Below, in pieces: positions 38,242-47,584 of a stretch of DNA of 64,000 nucleotides. A program made the translations under genes and the position numbers. Numbering within the stretch: the first letter of the stretch is position 1; each line of letters starts with the position of its first letter. Source of the DNA: Pseudoalteromonas sp. MMG007 (GTDB taxonomy: Bacteria; Pseudomonadota; Gammaproteobacteria; Enterobacterales; Alteromonadaceae). The notes below the pieces were generated by a model, which saw only the letters and a program-made list of their open reading frames with translations, made no database searches and was not told the origin of the DNA. The stretch is taken from the NCBI RefSeq assembly GCF_018100985.1, contig NZ_JAGJEI010000002.1:343427-407426 (forward strand). Direction: 5' to 3'.

Positions 38242-40611
38242 ATGTCTTATCAAATTGATGCAATAAGAGCATTAGAAATAAAAACTGATGAACTCAGTAT
38301 TATTAATCAGTTTTCATCTAGCTTACTTCAACTCGACACCCTCGATGAGCTCTTTGAATATGTAACTACACAAGTAGTGAATCGTTTAGGGTTTGTTGAT
38401 TGTGTGATCTATTTGGCAGATCGCAATGCCGATACATTAAACCAAGTTGCTTCTATGGGTATTACACATGCTCGCAATAAGTACCAAGCTGAACGTAAAA
38501 TAATTCGTTTCAGTGAAGGGATTACTGGGGCTGTCGCAAGCACTGGTAAAGCCGTTATTATTGACGATGTCACAAAGGACAGCCGATATATTGCGGACGA
38601 GCGCCCTGCTCAATCAGAATTATGCGTCCCTCTCATATATAAAGAGCAAGTATTAGGTGTTATCGATTGTGAGCACCCTTTTAAAAATTATTTTACCCAT
38701 GCCCACTTAGAAATTTTAACTACAGTGGCACATTTGCTCAGCGCAAAAATAAACCAAGTAAATACGGTTAACAACTTACAACAAACTGTTGAGCAACTCA
38801 ATAATGCTCAAAAATTAGAAAATAGCTTATTACAAATAGCTAACCTGACTTATAAAGCAAATGACCTAGACACTTTCTTTGAAGCACTGCATAGAATAAT
38901 AAACAGCTTAATACCTGCCGATAACTTTTTTATTGCTCTTTACGATAAGCAAGTTGATATTCTCGATCTGGTTTATATAGTAGAAGAAGGAATTCAAAGT
39001 CATGCCCATAAAAAAATATCAAAAGAGCAGCTAAAAGATACAGCCTCTTACTATTTATTAAAATCAGATCGTGTTTTATTACTTAACCAATCACAATATC
39101 AACAACACATTAATGCCGGCGACTTTAAACTTGTTGGTAGGTTATCTGAATCTTGGCTTGGCGTCCCGTTTAAAACGAATGAGAGAATAAGCGGCGTAAT
39201 TGTTGTTCAAAGTTATGATAAAAATCTGCAATATAATGAGCATGACAGCGCTCTATTAACCTACGTTAGCCGCCAAATAAGTATGGCAATAGATAGACAA
39301 TTAGCCCGTCAAGAGCTAGAGCACAAAGCACTCCATGATGAACTAACAGGCCTTGCTAACCGCTCTTTACTTATTGAGCGGATAAAACACGCTATTTTAC
39401 GCTTATCCCGTGCTAAAAAAAGCACAAGCCATGCGCTCTTATATTTAGATTTCGATCGGTTCAAAAGTATAAACGATGCTCTGGGCCATGAAGTGGGTGA
39501 TCACTTTTTAATTAAAATCTGTGAACTTATAAAAAATACAGTGCGAAATACTGATACCTTTGCTCGTTTAGGCGGTGATGAATTTGCTATTTTCATGGAA
39601 AATATCACTCATAAAAATCAGGTAAGTGAAGCGTTAAAGCGCATTACGACAGCACTTTGTAAACCATTAAATGTTGATGGCCACCTATTGCAGGCCTCTA
39701 CTAGTATTGGTATAGCTTACAGCGACAGTATTGACGATAAAGCCTATATTTTATTACAGCAAGCCGATGCTGCTATGTATGAAGCAAAATCAACCGGCCG
39801 AGGACAAGTAAAGTTTTTCAATAACACAATGCGTAAAAAACTTAAAACTCATGCAGATATCGAAAACGATTTACAGCATGGTATTGAGCATAATGAGTTT
39901 GAACTCTATTTTCAGCCAATATTTACCATTAATAGTAGTGAAATTATAGGCTTTGAAGCATTAGTACGTTGGCATCATCCTAAAAAAGGCTTTGTACCAC
40001 CTAATGACTTTATACCTATTGCTGAAAACACAGGTCAAATAATTAATCTAGATTTACACCTTCTTGATTTAGCTGCGCAGCACATTGCCAATTGGCATAA
40101 ACAGGGGCATCGCTTTTTAAAAGTAACCGTTAATGTATCTTCACGTCATTTTGCAAGCCTTGACTTTGTTGCTCAAATTCACTCCATTTATAATAAGTAC
40201 CAATTACCTCTTGGTTCTTTATGTTTAGAGATCACTGAGTCGGGTTTAATCGAAAACTTAGACTTAGCAACACAAATTATAGAAGGGCTTTCACCGCTTA
40301 AGGTAAAACTGTGCCTTGATGATTTTGGTACTGGCTATTCTGCGCTTGGTTACTTACATCAATTACCAATCCATATTTTAAAAATAGACAAGAGCTTTAT
40401 TGATCACCTTCAAGACTCAACTAATCCTCTTGTTGAGGCTATTTTATCTCTGGCACAATCCCTTCAACTCGAGGTTGTTGCTGAAGGTATTGAAACACAG
40501 GATCAGCTCACTATTTTGCAATCAACTGCCTGTAAGTACGGACAAGGCTATTTAAAATCAAAGCCTGTAACCGCAAACCAAGCAATTAAATTAATTAATA
40601 AGCCTTTGTAA
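38242..40611 (+). CDS. GAF-GAF-GGDEF-EAL c-di-GMP enzyme
   Basis: A 789-residue soluble protein. Two GAF-like sensor domains (about residues 15-165 and 190-350) are followed by a GGDEF domain (about 365-520) and an EAL domain (about 535-785). Both catalytic motifs look intact: ARLGGDEFAIF with inhibitory-site RNTD just before it, and EALVRWHHP, ITESGL and DDFGTGYSAL in the EAL part. It could therefore make or degrade c-di-GMP depending on its sensors. I use the ATG at 38242; no strong ribosome binding site is visible. It is a single gene. Confidence 0.92.
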   Translation: MSYQIDAIRALEIKTDELSIINQFSSSLLQLDTLDELFEYVTTQVVNRLGFVDCVIYLADRNADTLNQVASMGITHARNKYQAERKIIRFSEGITGAVASTGKAVIIDDVTKDSRYIADERPAQSELCVPLIYKEQVLGVIDCEHPFKNYFTHAHLEILTTVAHLLSAKINQVNTVNNLQQTVEQLNNAQKLENSLLQIANLTYKANDLDTFFEALHRIINSLIPADNFFIALYDKQVDILDLVYIVEEGIQSHAHKKISKEQLKDTASYYLLKSDRVLLLNQSQYQQHINAGDFKLVGRLSESWLGVPFKTNERISGVIVVQSYDKNLQYNEHDSALLTYVSRQISMAIDRQLARQELEHKALHDELTGLANRSLLIERIKHAILRLSRAKKSTSHALLYLDFDRFKSINDALGHEVGDHFLIKICELIKNTVRNTDTFARLGGDEFAIFMENITHKNQVSEALKRITTALCKPLNVDGHLLQASTSIGIAYSDSIDDKAYILLQQADAAMYEAKSTGRGQVKFFNNTMRKKLKTHADIENDLQHGIEHNEFELYFQPIFTINSSEIIGFEALVRWHHPKKGFVPPNDFIPIAENTGQIINLDLHLLDLAAQHIANWHKQGHRFLKVTVNVSSRHFASLDFVAQIHSIYNKYQLPLGSLCLEITESGLIENLDLATQIIEGLSPLKVKLCLDDFGTGYSALGYLHQLPIHILKIDKSFIDHLQDSTNPLVEAILSLAQSLQLEVVAEGIETQDQLTILQSTACKYGQGYLKSKPVTANQAIKLINKPL

Positions 40612-40636
40612 GCTATACGTTAGTACATCAACTAAA

Positions 40637-40683
40637 ATTAAGTAATGCTCTTTTTAACCACATTAAATAAAGCATTACTTAAT
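40637..40683. repeat. 13-bp inverted repeat after the GGDEF-EAL gene
   Basis: ATTAAGTAATGCT (40637-40649) is perfectly complementary to AGCATTACTTAAT (40671-40683), with a 21-base loop. It may act as a terminator, although no T-tract follows. Confidence 0.5.
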
Positions 40684-40941
40684 TGCCTTACGGTATGCTT
40701 ACATATGCCTGACAGCATTGAAAAAACAATCTATTTAGCCTCGCTCACACCTAAAAAGCACTTAATATAACCACTTATGATAGATTTATTATTTATAGTC
40801 TAGGTTAATCATGCAAATTCAAACTAAACATGAACTAAACTCATAACCAACCCACCAAACAACCTTTTAAGCCAGCTGCCACATTAAGATATTTAATGTT
40901 TAGAGGGTAATCTATAATAAACAGTCTTATTTTAGCCATCT

Positions 40942-40957
40942 AGACGTTGAAACGTTT
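40942..40957 (+). promoter_or_regulatory. Candidate MetJ boxes upstream of metR
   Basis: AGACGTTG and AAACGTTT are adjacent 8-base units, each matching six of the eight MetJ consensus bases (AGACGTCT). They lie 66-81 bases before metR. MetJ repression of metR is known in E. coli; its presence here is an inference. Confidence 0.4.
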
Positions 40958-41022
40958 TTTGTAAAAGCGTAGTATGTAGTTAATCTAAGCAAAACTCACT
41001 TTCACCATGAGAATTATTAAAG

Positions 41023-41910
41023 ATGATTGACATTAAACATTTAAAAACCATTGCGACCCTAAAAGACACTGGATCTTTGGTTAATACAGCTCGTGAGCTA
41101 TTTTTGACACAATCAGCGTTGTCTCATCAAATAAAAGACTTAGAAAACAAATTAGATTGCCAGTTATTTGAACGTAAAACTCAACCTGTACGTTTTACGC
41201 CACAAGGCATGTTATTACTAGAGCTGGCAAACGAGGTTTTACCAAAAGTAGAAGCAACTAAATGCAGATTAAAAGAAAGCCTTAACCAACCTATTTCACA
41301 ACTGCGTTTAAGCGTCGAATGCCATGCCTGCTTTCATTGGTTACTGCCTACAATTAAAGAATTTAATAATTTTTGGCCCGATATAAAAATAGACTATGAG
41401 CGCGGCTTTAGTTACGACGCTATTCCTGATTTATTAAGTGATGAGCTAGATTTAGTATTAACCTCAGATATCCGTGAACCTGACAAACTAGAGTATGCGC
41501 ATTTATTTGATTTTAAATTAAAGCTAATTGTGGCACCGGATCATGAACTTGCTAAAAAAGCCTATGTAACCGCGCTTGATCTAAAAAACGAAACTATTAT
41601 TTCGTACCCTATTCCGCGTGAACGCCAAGATATTTTTAAACATTTTATTCAAAATGCACGCTTTGATGGCACACTCAAAAATGTAGACCAAGGGCTACTT
41701 ATATTTCAATTAGTAAGTGCTGGAATGGGTGTAGCTGCACTACCTGACTGGCTTGTTACACCTTACGAAAGCCAAGGATTGATTAAATCAATTCCGCTTG
41801 GTGCACTTGGCTTAACACGCCCAATGTATTTAGCAATGAAAAAAGACATGAAAGATAACCCCGTTTATCGTCACTTTTTAAATACGTGTAAGCTAAATAA
41901 CGGTCGATAA
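41023..41910 (+). CDS. metR: LysR-type methionine regulator MetR
   Basis: A 295-residue LysR regulator. The N-terminal helix-turn-helix (HLKTIATLKDTGSLVNTARELFLTQ, positions 6-30) reads SALSHQIKDLE, and RKTQPVRFTPQG follows. The effector domain has the MetR-specific ECHACFHWL and YERGF. MetR activates methionine synthesis genes with homocysteine as co-effector. The start at 41023 fits the family N-terminus MIDIKHLKT. Confidence 0.92.
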   Translation: MIDIKHLKTIATLKDTGSLVNTARELFLTQSALSHQIKDLENKLDCQLFERKTQPVRFTPQGMLLLELANEVLPKVEATKCRLKESLNQPISQLRLSVECHACFHWLLPTIKEFNNFWPDIKIDYERGFSYDAIPDLLSDELDLVLTSDIREPDKLEYAHLFDFKLKLIVAPDHELAKKAYVTALDLKNETIISYPIPRERQDIFKHFIQNARFDGTLKNVDQGLLIFQLVSAGMGVAALPDWLVTPYESQGLIKSIPLGALGLTRPMYLAMKKDMKDNPVYRHFLNTCKLNNGR

Positions 41911-41961
41911 ATTACATGCTAATAAGTAACATAAAGCAATATTATGTTTGTGTTACTTATT

Positions 41962-42726
41962 ATGTTTGAATTAAAAAAGATTTTAGGTGGCTTACTCATG
42001 CCGCTCCCTTTATTTTCTCTGTTTGCTCTTATAATGCTGTTGATTGCATTTAAAGGGCGTAAATCAGCACTTGTTATTTCAAGTTTAAGCTTATTCGCTC
42101 TGCTTTGTCTTAGTACACCGTTTTTTGCACATCAAATTATTAAAAGCAATGAGCCAAGTTCACTTGCGTTTAATGCATTAAAACACTCTAAAATAGATAA
42201 AATTGTTGTACTTGGCTGCGACATAAACCCAAACACCGGGCTCAGTGCCAACAACCAGCTTGGTAACTGTGCGCTTAGCCGCTTAGTAGAAGGTGTAAAA
42301 CTTGCTAAGCAATACCCTAATGCACAACTTATAGTATCTGGTGGTGGTTACGAGAATGTCACTAATAGCGCCTTAATGTATAAAACAGCCATTAGTTTAG
42401 GAGTGAATAAAAACCGTATTAGTCAACACCCGCACGCTATGGATACCGCTGCGGAGGCAAAAATGTTAGCCCCAAAACTGGTTGATTTTCACGTTGCTTT
42501 GGTTACTTCTGTGCTTCATATGCCTAGAGCAAAAAATTTATTCAACGCCCAAGGAATAGATGTAATAACAGCTGCAACTGATTACCATAATTTTGCAGCG
42601 CAGCCTTTATATAAGCAGTTTATTCCAAATGCAGAGGCTTTAAGGGTCGTTACACAGTACGCACATGAATTGCTGGGAAATGCGTGGATTAATTTGCGCC
42701 GCTGGATAAATCCAGAAGTGCTTTAG
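41962..42726 (+). CDS. elyC: ElyC-like envelope biogenesis factor (DUF218)
   Basis: A DUF218 (YdcF/SanA-like) protein of about 254 residues. It has two N-terminal membrane segments (LLMPLPLFSLFALIMLLIAF and SALVISSLSLFALLCLSTPFFA) and then the DUF218 domain: KIVVLGCD, NAQLIVSGGG, DTAAEAKML and SVLHMPRA. The N-terminus MFELKKILGG aligns with E. coli ElyC, which supports peptidoglycan synthesis at low temperature. The frame also opens at 41944 (six more residues), and neither start has a clear ribosome binding site. It lies 51 bases after metR and may be cotranscribed with it. Confidence 0.8.
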   Translation: MFELKKILGGLLMPLPLFSLFALIMLLIAFKGRKSALVISSLSLFALLCLSTPFFAHQIIKSNEPSSLAFNALKHSKIDKIVVLGCDINPNTGLSANNQLGNCALSRLVEGVKLAKQYPNAQLIVSGGGYENVTNSALMYKTAISLGVNKNRISQHPHAMDTAAEAKMLAPKLVDFHVALVTSVLHMPRAKNLFNAQGIDVITAATDYHNFAAQPLYKQFIPNAEALRVVTQYAHELLGNAWINLRRWINPEVL

Positions 42727-42745
42727 TAACTAATAAGTATTTTAG

Positions 42746-43498
42746 TTATACCGGGTTATCTATATCTATAAAGGTAACCTCAAAACCATAATCTTTAGCT
42801 AGTAACTCACCCAATGCTTTAACACCGTAGCGTTCAGTGGCATGGTGCCCTGCAGCAAAAAAATCTATATTTTGCTCGCGCGAACTGTGAATAGTTTGCT
42901 CAGACGCTTCACCTGTTAAATAGGCATCAATTCCCTGCTCTGCTGCTAAGTCTATATAGCCTTGCCCACCACCTGTGCACAGTGCAATGGTGTGTATTTT
43001 TTCATCGCGAACAATACTGCTCAATGGCTCTCGATGCAAAACGCTTGCAATTTTCTTGGCAAACTCACTACCTGTAAGCGGAGTTTTCAAACGTCCTTTC
43101 ATTGCTACACTATTAGCAGTTGGCTCAAGCCCAGTTTCTATCTCAATATCAAGTAAATTAGCTAGCTGCGCGTTATTACCAATAGTCGGGTGAATATCCA
43201 GAGGTAAATGATACCCAAACAAATTTATGTCGTTTTTAAGTAATGCACTTATACGGCGCTTTTTCATACCTGTGATAGGTTGGGATTCCCCTTTCCAAAA
43301 AAAACCATGGTGAACCAAAATAGCATCTGCATTTTTTTCTATAGCTGCATCAATAAGTGCTTGGCTTGCTGTTACACCAGTAACGATGGTTTTAATTTCA
43401 TTTTTACCTTCAACTTGTAATCCATTTGGGCAAAAATCTTTAATTAAATGCGGTTTTAAAATGTCATTTAGAAGTTGGTTAAATTCTCTACGTTGCAT
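42746..43498 (-). CDS. Nif3-like dinuclear metal protein (YbgI family)
   Basis: A 250-residue Nif3/YbgI family protein. Metal-binding residues are visible in VHHGFFWKG (HH), the D/H region GYHLPLDIHP and, near the end, GHHATERYG with its Glu. Members form hexameric rings; the reaction is not firmly known (GTP cyclohydrolase-like folds and a role in peptidoglycan or cofactor damage have been proposed). I use the ATG at 43498 (MQRREFNQLL), preceded by AAGG. Confidence 0.9.
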   Translation of the reverse strand: MQRREFNQLLNDILKPHLIKDFCPNGLQVEGKNEIKTIVTGVTASQALIDAAIEKNADAILVHHGFFWKGESQPITGMKKRRISALLKNDINLFGYHLPLDIHPTIGNNAQLANLLDIEIETGLEPTANSVAMKGRLKTPLTGSEFAKKIASVLHREPLSSIVRDEKIHTIALCTGGGQGYIDLAAEQGIDAYLTGEASEQTIHSSREQNIDFFAAGHHATERYGVKALGELLAKDYGFEVTFIDIDNPV

Positions 43499-43649
43499 AC
43501 ACGTTACCTTACTTAACACTGAATTTTGTGCAAATTTTGGCGTTTATAGGTGAAAAATGGAAGGAAAATCGCAAAAAATTGAAAAACAGTTTTAAAATAG
43601 GTATAAATACCCCCTTCTTTATCTGTGTTCACAACGTATAGGGTCTCTG

Positions 43650-44018
43650 ATGAGCAAACTAGACAAAACAGAAGTGTTATCTGCCTTTGAAGCAGCATAT
43701 GAAGCTGCAAATGGTAAAAAACCTGAAATTACAACTAAACCAGGCTGGTACAGCATCGATGGCGGAAAAAATCTACGCCTAGCTGACGTAGCTGAGCTGA
43801 CTGAAGAATTAAGCTCTGGTAAAACTACACCTAAAGCTGCAGAAAAAGCGCCGGCTAAAAAAACTAAAACGAAAACTGCTGCGCCTGTTAAAGCACAGAA
43901 AAAAGCACCGTTCTCTGTTGTTACCGAAAATGAAGAAGGTTACACAGCTGAAGAGCTTTGGATTGTAATTTTAGCTCGTAAAGATCATGACTGTCGCTTA
44001 CCGCGCGGTGTTGTTTAA
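43650..44018 (+). CDS. Conserved hypothetical Lys/Ala-rich protein
   Basis: A 122-residue protein I cannot name. The N-terminal 55 residues look folded (FEAAYEAANGKKPEITTKPG, then GGKNLRLADVAELTEEL). A flexible basic linker rich in Lys, Ala, Pro and Thr (about residues 57-88, histone-H1-like) follows, and then a short conserved-looking end (YTAEELWIVILARKDHDCRL). No signal peptide or membrane segment is present. It is divergent from the Nif3 gene and has its own strong terminator, so it is a real single gene. Nucleic-acid binding through the basic linker is only a guess. Confidence 0.75.
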   Translation: MSKLDKTEVLSAFEAAYEAANGKKPEITTKPGWYSIDGGKNLRLADVAELTEELSSGKTTPKAAEKAPAKKTKTKTAAPVKAQKKAPFSVVTENEEGYTAEELWIVILARKDHDCRLPRGVV

Positions 44019-44037
44019 ACACCATTTGTGATTTTAA

Positions 44038-44062
44038 AGAAACCGCGTTAAGCGGTTTTTTT
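44038..44062 (+). terminator. Terminator after the Lys/Ala-rich protein gene
   Basis: AACCGC pairs with GCGGTT around GTTAA, followed by a T-run, 22 bases after the stop. Confidence 0.85.
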
Positions 44063-44256
44063 ATGTCTGTTATTTATTAATTGAACATGCAATTAATCCA
44101 CAATAATACTTAATTATTTTACGGGCCTAAACGTGTCGCCACCTGCGATAAAAATTATCATTTAGAACAAGCCAAAAATGCAAATAAACAGCAAATACAA
44201 CACCAATAAAAGCGGTAATTAGCATGCCAAATTCTTTACTAATAATACAGAGCTAA

Positions 44257-44280
44257 AAAAAGCGGCTATTAGCCGCTTTA
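44257..44280 (-). terminator. Terminator after the amidohydrolase gene
   Basis: AAAGCGGCT pairs with AGCCGCTTT around ATT, with a T-run on the minus strand, 26 bases after the stop. Confidence 0.85.
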
Positions 44281-44305
44281 TAACAGTTAAAAATAATAAT
44301 TAACG

Positions 44306-47300
44306 CTATTCAAAATAAAGCGGTTCACGTGCTTTTTTACCCACTTCATTCATTGTACTTGCATCAAATAAACGACCATTGATCATGGTGTAATCAACTT
44401 TATCCGAATCTCGAATATTTTTAAGCGGATCGCCATCTATAACCATTAAATCAGCCAGTTTACCCACTTCAAGCGAGCCTACGTTTTTATCGAGCCCTAA
44501 ATACTTAGCCGGATCGAGTGTCGATGCACGTATTGCCTCAAGCGGTGTCATTCCGCCTTGAGCAAACATCCACATTTCCCAATGTGCACCAAGCCCTTCA
44601 CGCTGCCCATGGGCACCTAAATTAACCAGTACACCCAAGTCTTGCAGCTCTTTTGCCACACGTGCGTTATTAAAGTGATTATAGTGATGATCAGGCGCTT
44701 TTACGCGGCGCATAGAGCGCGGTAATAATTGGTTTTTAGGCACAAATTTACTTAAACGAGGGTGGTTCCACACATCCGTTTTATCATACCAATAGTTTTC
44801 CCCCCATATACCACCGTAAGCCACTACAAGTGTAGGTGTATAGCCTACATCACTTTGCGACCATAACTGTTTTATATCATCATAAATGTGCTCAACAGGA
44901 ATAGAATGTTCAATGCCTGTGTGGCCATCAACCACCATACTTAAGTTATGTTGCAATAATGAGCCGCCTTCTGGCACGACCATCATTTCAAGTTCACGCC
45001 CGGCTTCAATTACTTGCTGGCGCTGCTCACGCCGTGGTTGGTTATACGATTTAACACTAAACGCCCCCACTTTTTTAAGTCGCTCTAAATGAAATTTAGC
45101 ATCTTCTAACGAGTCTATGTGTGACGTATAACCCGGCATATTTGCGCCATATAAAATAGTCCCTGTAGAGAAAATACGCGGGCCAACAATCATCCCTGCC
45201 TTTTGCATTTCACTGGCAGTAAATATTTCTGTTGTATCATTTGATGGGTCATGAATAGTGGTAACACCCAGTGCTAAGCCTGCAAAGTTTTTCCAATTTT
45301 GCTGTGGAATTATTTCATCACTTGCTTGAGAGCCATGTGCATGCGCATCAACAATACCAGGCATAATCGTTTTACCTGTTACATCAATTACTTTTGCATT
45401 TTTTGGTATGGTTACTTCATTAGCTGTACCAATTGATTTGATGTGTTTGCCATCTGTAATTATCACACCATTTTCAATGACCTTTTCGCCATCCATAGTA
45501 ATAATCTTTGCGCCTTTTAACGCAATCATGCCTTTAGGCTCAGCCATTTTTTTACTAAAACCAATGCGTTCACCGCTTTTTACTTTAAAGTCAGCATCAT
45601 CGGCTTTATTAATTGCAAACATTCCCTCTAAACTTGCATGGTAAAGCTCTGGGCCTAAAGTCCAATAAAGCGTATTGCTTTTAGTATTCCAGCTAATGTT
45701 TTCACCCGCACGAGCAGACAATTGCTCTATAGGGAACTGGCTATCTTTAGGGCTTATATTAATTGTTGAGCCACTTTCTACAAAAGGGGTAACAAACACT
45801 TTAAACCGCTCAGCAAACGCTAAATATTGACCATCTGGTGAAACTCTAAATTCAGTTGCATGCTCAGACTCATAAAGCTTACGTACTTTTTTACTTTTAA
45901 GCTCTACTACGCTAAGCGTTGGTTTTGGCCATGGGCTCATAATAAAAACGCGATCACTCTCATCACCAAACTGTGGTTGATACCCGCTTTTAGAAATCAG
46001 CTCACTTTTACCACCTTTAACGCTTACACTATAAATGCCTGGGTTTAAAGACCATTTAGGGTTTAATATGCTGCCACCTGTGGCTTTTCGGTACACAACC
46101 GTTTTACCATTTGGGCTAAATGTTGGCTCTACATATTTGCCAGGCTCTGAGGTAATGGTATCGCCCCGTCCGCTGCGCGACGATACAACGCGTACCGTAC
46201 CTTGTTCGTTATCATTCCAAGTGGTGTATACAATTTTCTTACCATCACGAGAGTATTGCGGGAATAACTCATAATGCTCAGTTTGTTTAGTTAAACGTTT
46301 AATCTTGCCCGACTCTAAATCACGTTTATAAATATAACCAAGTGCTTCAAAAATTGCCGTTTCGCCATCTGGGCTTACCTGTACATTTCGTAGCATTTTT
46401 ACATCAAACTCGTCGGTATCTAAGTTTTGTGTAAATCGCACTGCTTTTTGAATTTTTTTACTTGTTTGCACTTTAAAAGGGATGGTTTTAACAGATTTGT
46501 CTGCAACATCTAGCTTGTGAATAGTGCCACCAGCCCAAAATACCAGCTCTTCATTATCTGGCGTCCATGCAATAGTCGGATAAACCCCATGTATAGCCCA
46601 CGTTTCTTGCATGTCACGTTCAAGCTTGTCGTACAGTTTTGTGTGCTCACCGCTGCTTAAATCGTATAAATAAAGGCTAGTTTGAAAATCATCACGCTTA
46701 ATGTACGCTAACTTTTTGCCATCAGGCGATGGTGTGGGTCTTATCGCTCCACCCATAGTATTAATAACAGTTTCTATCTCGCCTGTTTCACGGTCGTAGC
46801 GTTTAATTTTATAAATACCCGCTACTGAATCTTTTGAATAATGAAAAGTTTTACCAGGCGTTGCATCATGTGAAAAGTAAACATAACGTCCATCTGGGGA
46901 GAACATTGGCTCACCTAAATCTTTTTGATCGTTCTCGCGCTTAGTAAGTTGAACACCTTTGCCCCCCGCCTTATGATAAAGCCACACTTCACCAGCTCCC
47001 AACGAGCGGCTTGCAGTAAAGTGCTTACGTGCAACTAGGTAATCGCCATCAGGGCTCCATGCGGGGCTGTTTAAAAGCCTAAAGGTTTCATCAGTAACTG
47101 CGTGTTGGTTTTCGCCATTTAAATCCATTATCCAAATATTATCGCCACCTCCCTGATCTGAGGTAAAAGCAATGTGTTTTCCATTTGGACTAAAGCGAGG
47201 CTGCATTTGCCATGCAATATCTGAGGTAAGTTTTGTAGCTGTACCGCCACTCATTGGCATTGTATAAATATCACCAAGCAGGTCAAACACAACTGTTTTT

Positions 47301-47479
47301 CCATCCGGGCTTACATCAATATTCATCCATGTGCCTTGTTCAACGCTAATTGCAGCGTCAACAAACTGGCCTTTAGGAGAATCTACTTGCCATTTTTGTT
47401 CATCTTTTTCGGCAGCATTTACATGCCCTAGAGCCAATGACACTGAAAGTGCCAATACTGTATGAAGCATTTTTTTCAT
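44306..47479 (-). CDS. Exported beta-propeller amidohydrolase
   Basis: A 1057-residue protein with a signal peptide (MKKMLHTVLALSVSLALGHVNA, then AEKDE). Residues from about 30 to 610 form TolB/PD40-like propeller repeats (FSPNGKHIAFTSD, WSPDGDYL, FSPDGRYVYFS). Residues from about 650 to the end form an amidohydrolase domain: PGIVDAHAHGSQ (HxH metal ligands), GHTGIEHSIPVEH, LGAHGQREG, and GSLEVGKLADLMVIDGDPL. The substrate is unknown; imidazolonepropionase- and prolidase-like relatives cleave peptides or amides. I start at the ATG at 47479, which puts the signal peptide at the N-terminus; an earlier ATG would add 20 residues ahead of it. Confidence 0.88.
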   Translation of the reverse strand: MKKMLHTVLALSVSLALGHVNAAEKDEQKWQVDSPKGQFVDAAISVEQGTWMNIDVSPDGKTVVFDLLGDIYTMPMSGGTATKLTSDIAWQMQPRFSPNGKHIAFTSDQGGGDNIWIMDLNGENQHAVTDETFRLLNSPAWSPDGDYLVARKHFTASRSLGAGEVWLYHKAGGKGVQLTKRENDQKDLGEPMFSPDGRYVYFSHDATPGKTFHYSKDSVAGIYKIKRYDRETGEIETVINTMGGAIRPTPSPDGKKLAYIKRDDFQTSLYLYDLSSGEHTKLYDKLERDMQETWAIHGVYPTIAWTPDNEELVFWAGGTIHKLDVADKSVKTIPFKVQTSKKIQKAVRFTQNLDTDEFDVKMLRNVQVSPDGETAIFEALGYIYKRDLESGKIKRLTKQTEHYELFPQYSRDGKKIVYTTWNDNEQGTVRVVSSRSGRGDTITSEPGKYVEPTFSPNGKTVVYRKATGGSILNPKWSLNPGIYSVSVKGGKSELISKSGYQPQFGDESDRVFIMSPWPKPTLSVVELKSKKVRKLYESEHATEFRVSPDGQYLAFAERFKVFVTPFVESGSTINISPKDSQFPIEQLSARAGENISWNTKSNTLYWTLGPELYHASLEGMFAINKADDADFKVKSGERIGFSKKMAEPKGMIALKGAKIITMDGEKVIENGVIITDGKHIKSIGTANEVTIPKNAKVIDVTGKTIMPGIVDAHAHGSQASDEIIPQQNWKNFAGLALGVTTIHDPSNDTTEIFTASEMQKAGMIVGPRIFSTGTILYGANMPGYTSHIDSLEDAKFHLERLKKVGAFSVKSYNQPRREQRQQVIEAGRELEMMVVPEGGSLLQHNLSMVVDGHTGIEHSIPVEHIYDDIKQLWSQSDVGYTPTLVVAYGGIWGENYWYDKTDVWNHPRLSKFVPKNQLLPRSMRRVKAPDHHYNHFNNARVAKELQDLGVLVNLGAHGQREGLGAHWEMWMFAQGGMTPLEAIRASTLDPAKYLGLDKNVGSLEVGKLADLMVIDGDPLKNIRDSDKVDYTMINGRLFDASTMNEVGKKAREPLYFE

Positions 47480-47584
47480 GCGTTTCTCGCTTGTTATTGT
47501 TGCAGTTAAATCTATTTTACATGATTGCAACAAAAACAAGCGTAACTTGCCAGCGTTATATGATAAAACGCAGTTTATGTAGGT

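Larger units (their letters stand above)
40612..41022. other. Non-coding region between the GGDEF-EAL gene and metR
   Basis: About 410 bases without a gene. It holds a 13-bp perfect inverted repeat at 40637-40683 and MetJ-like boxes at 40942-40957 near the metR start. No S-box or other riboswitch fold was recognised. Confidence 0.5.

Noticed and set aside
40800..41022. S-adenosylmethionine riboswitch before metR
   Set aside because: No conserved core or matching stems; MetJ-like boxes explain the region better.
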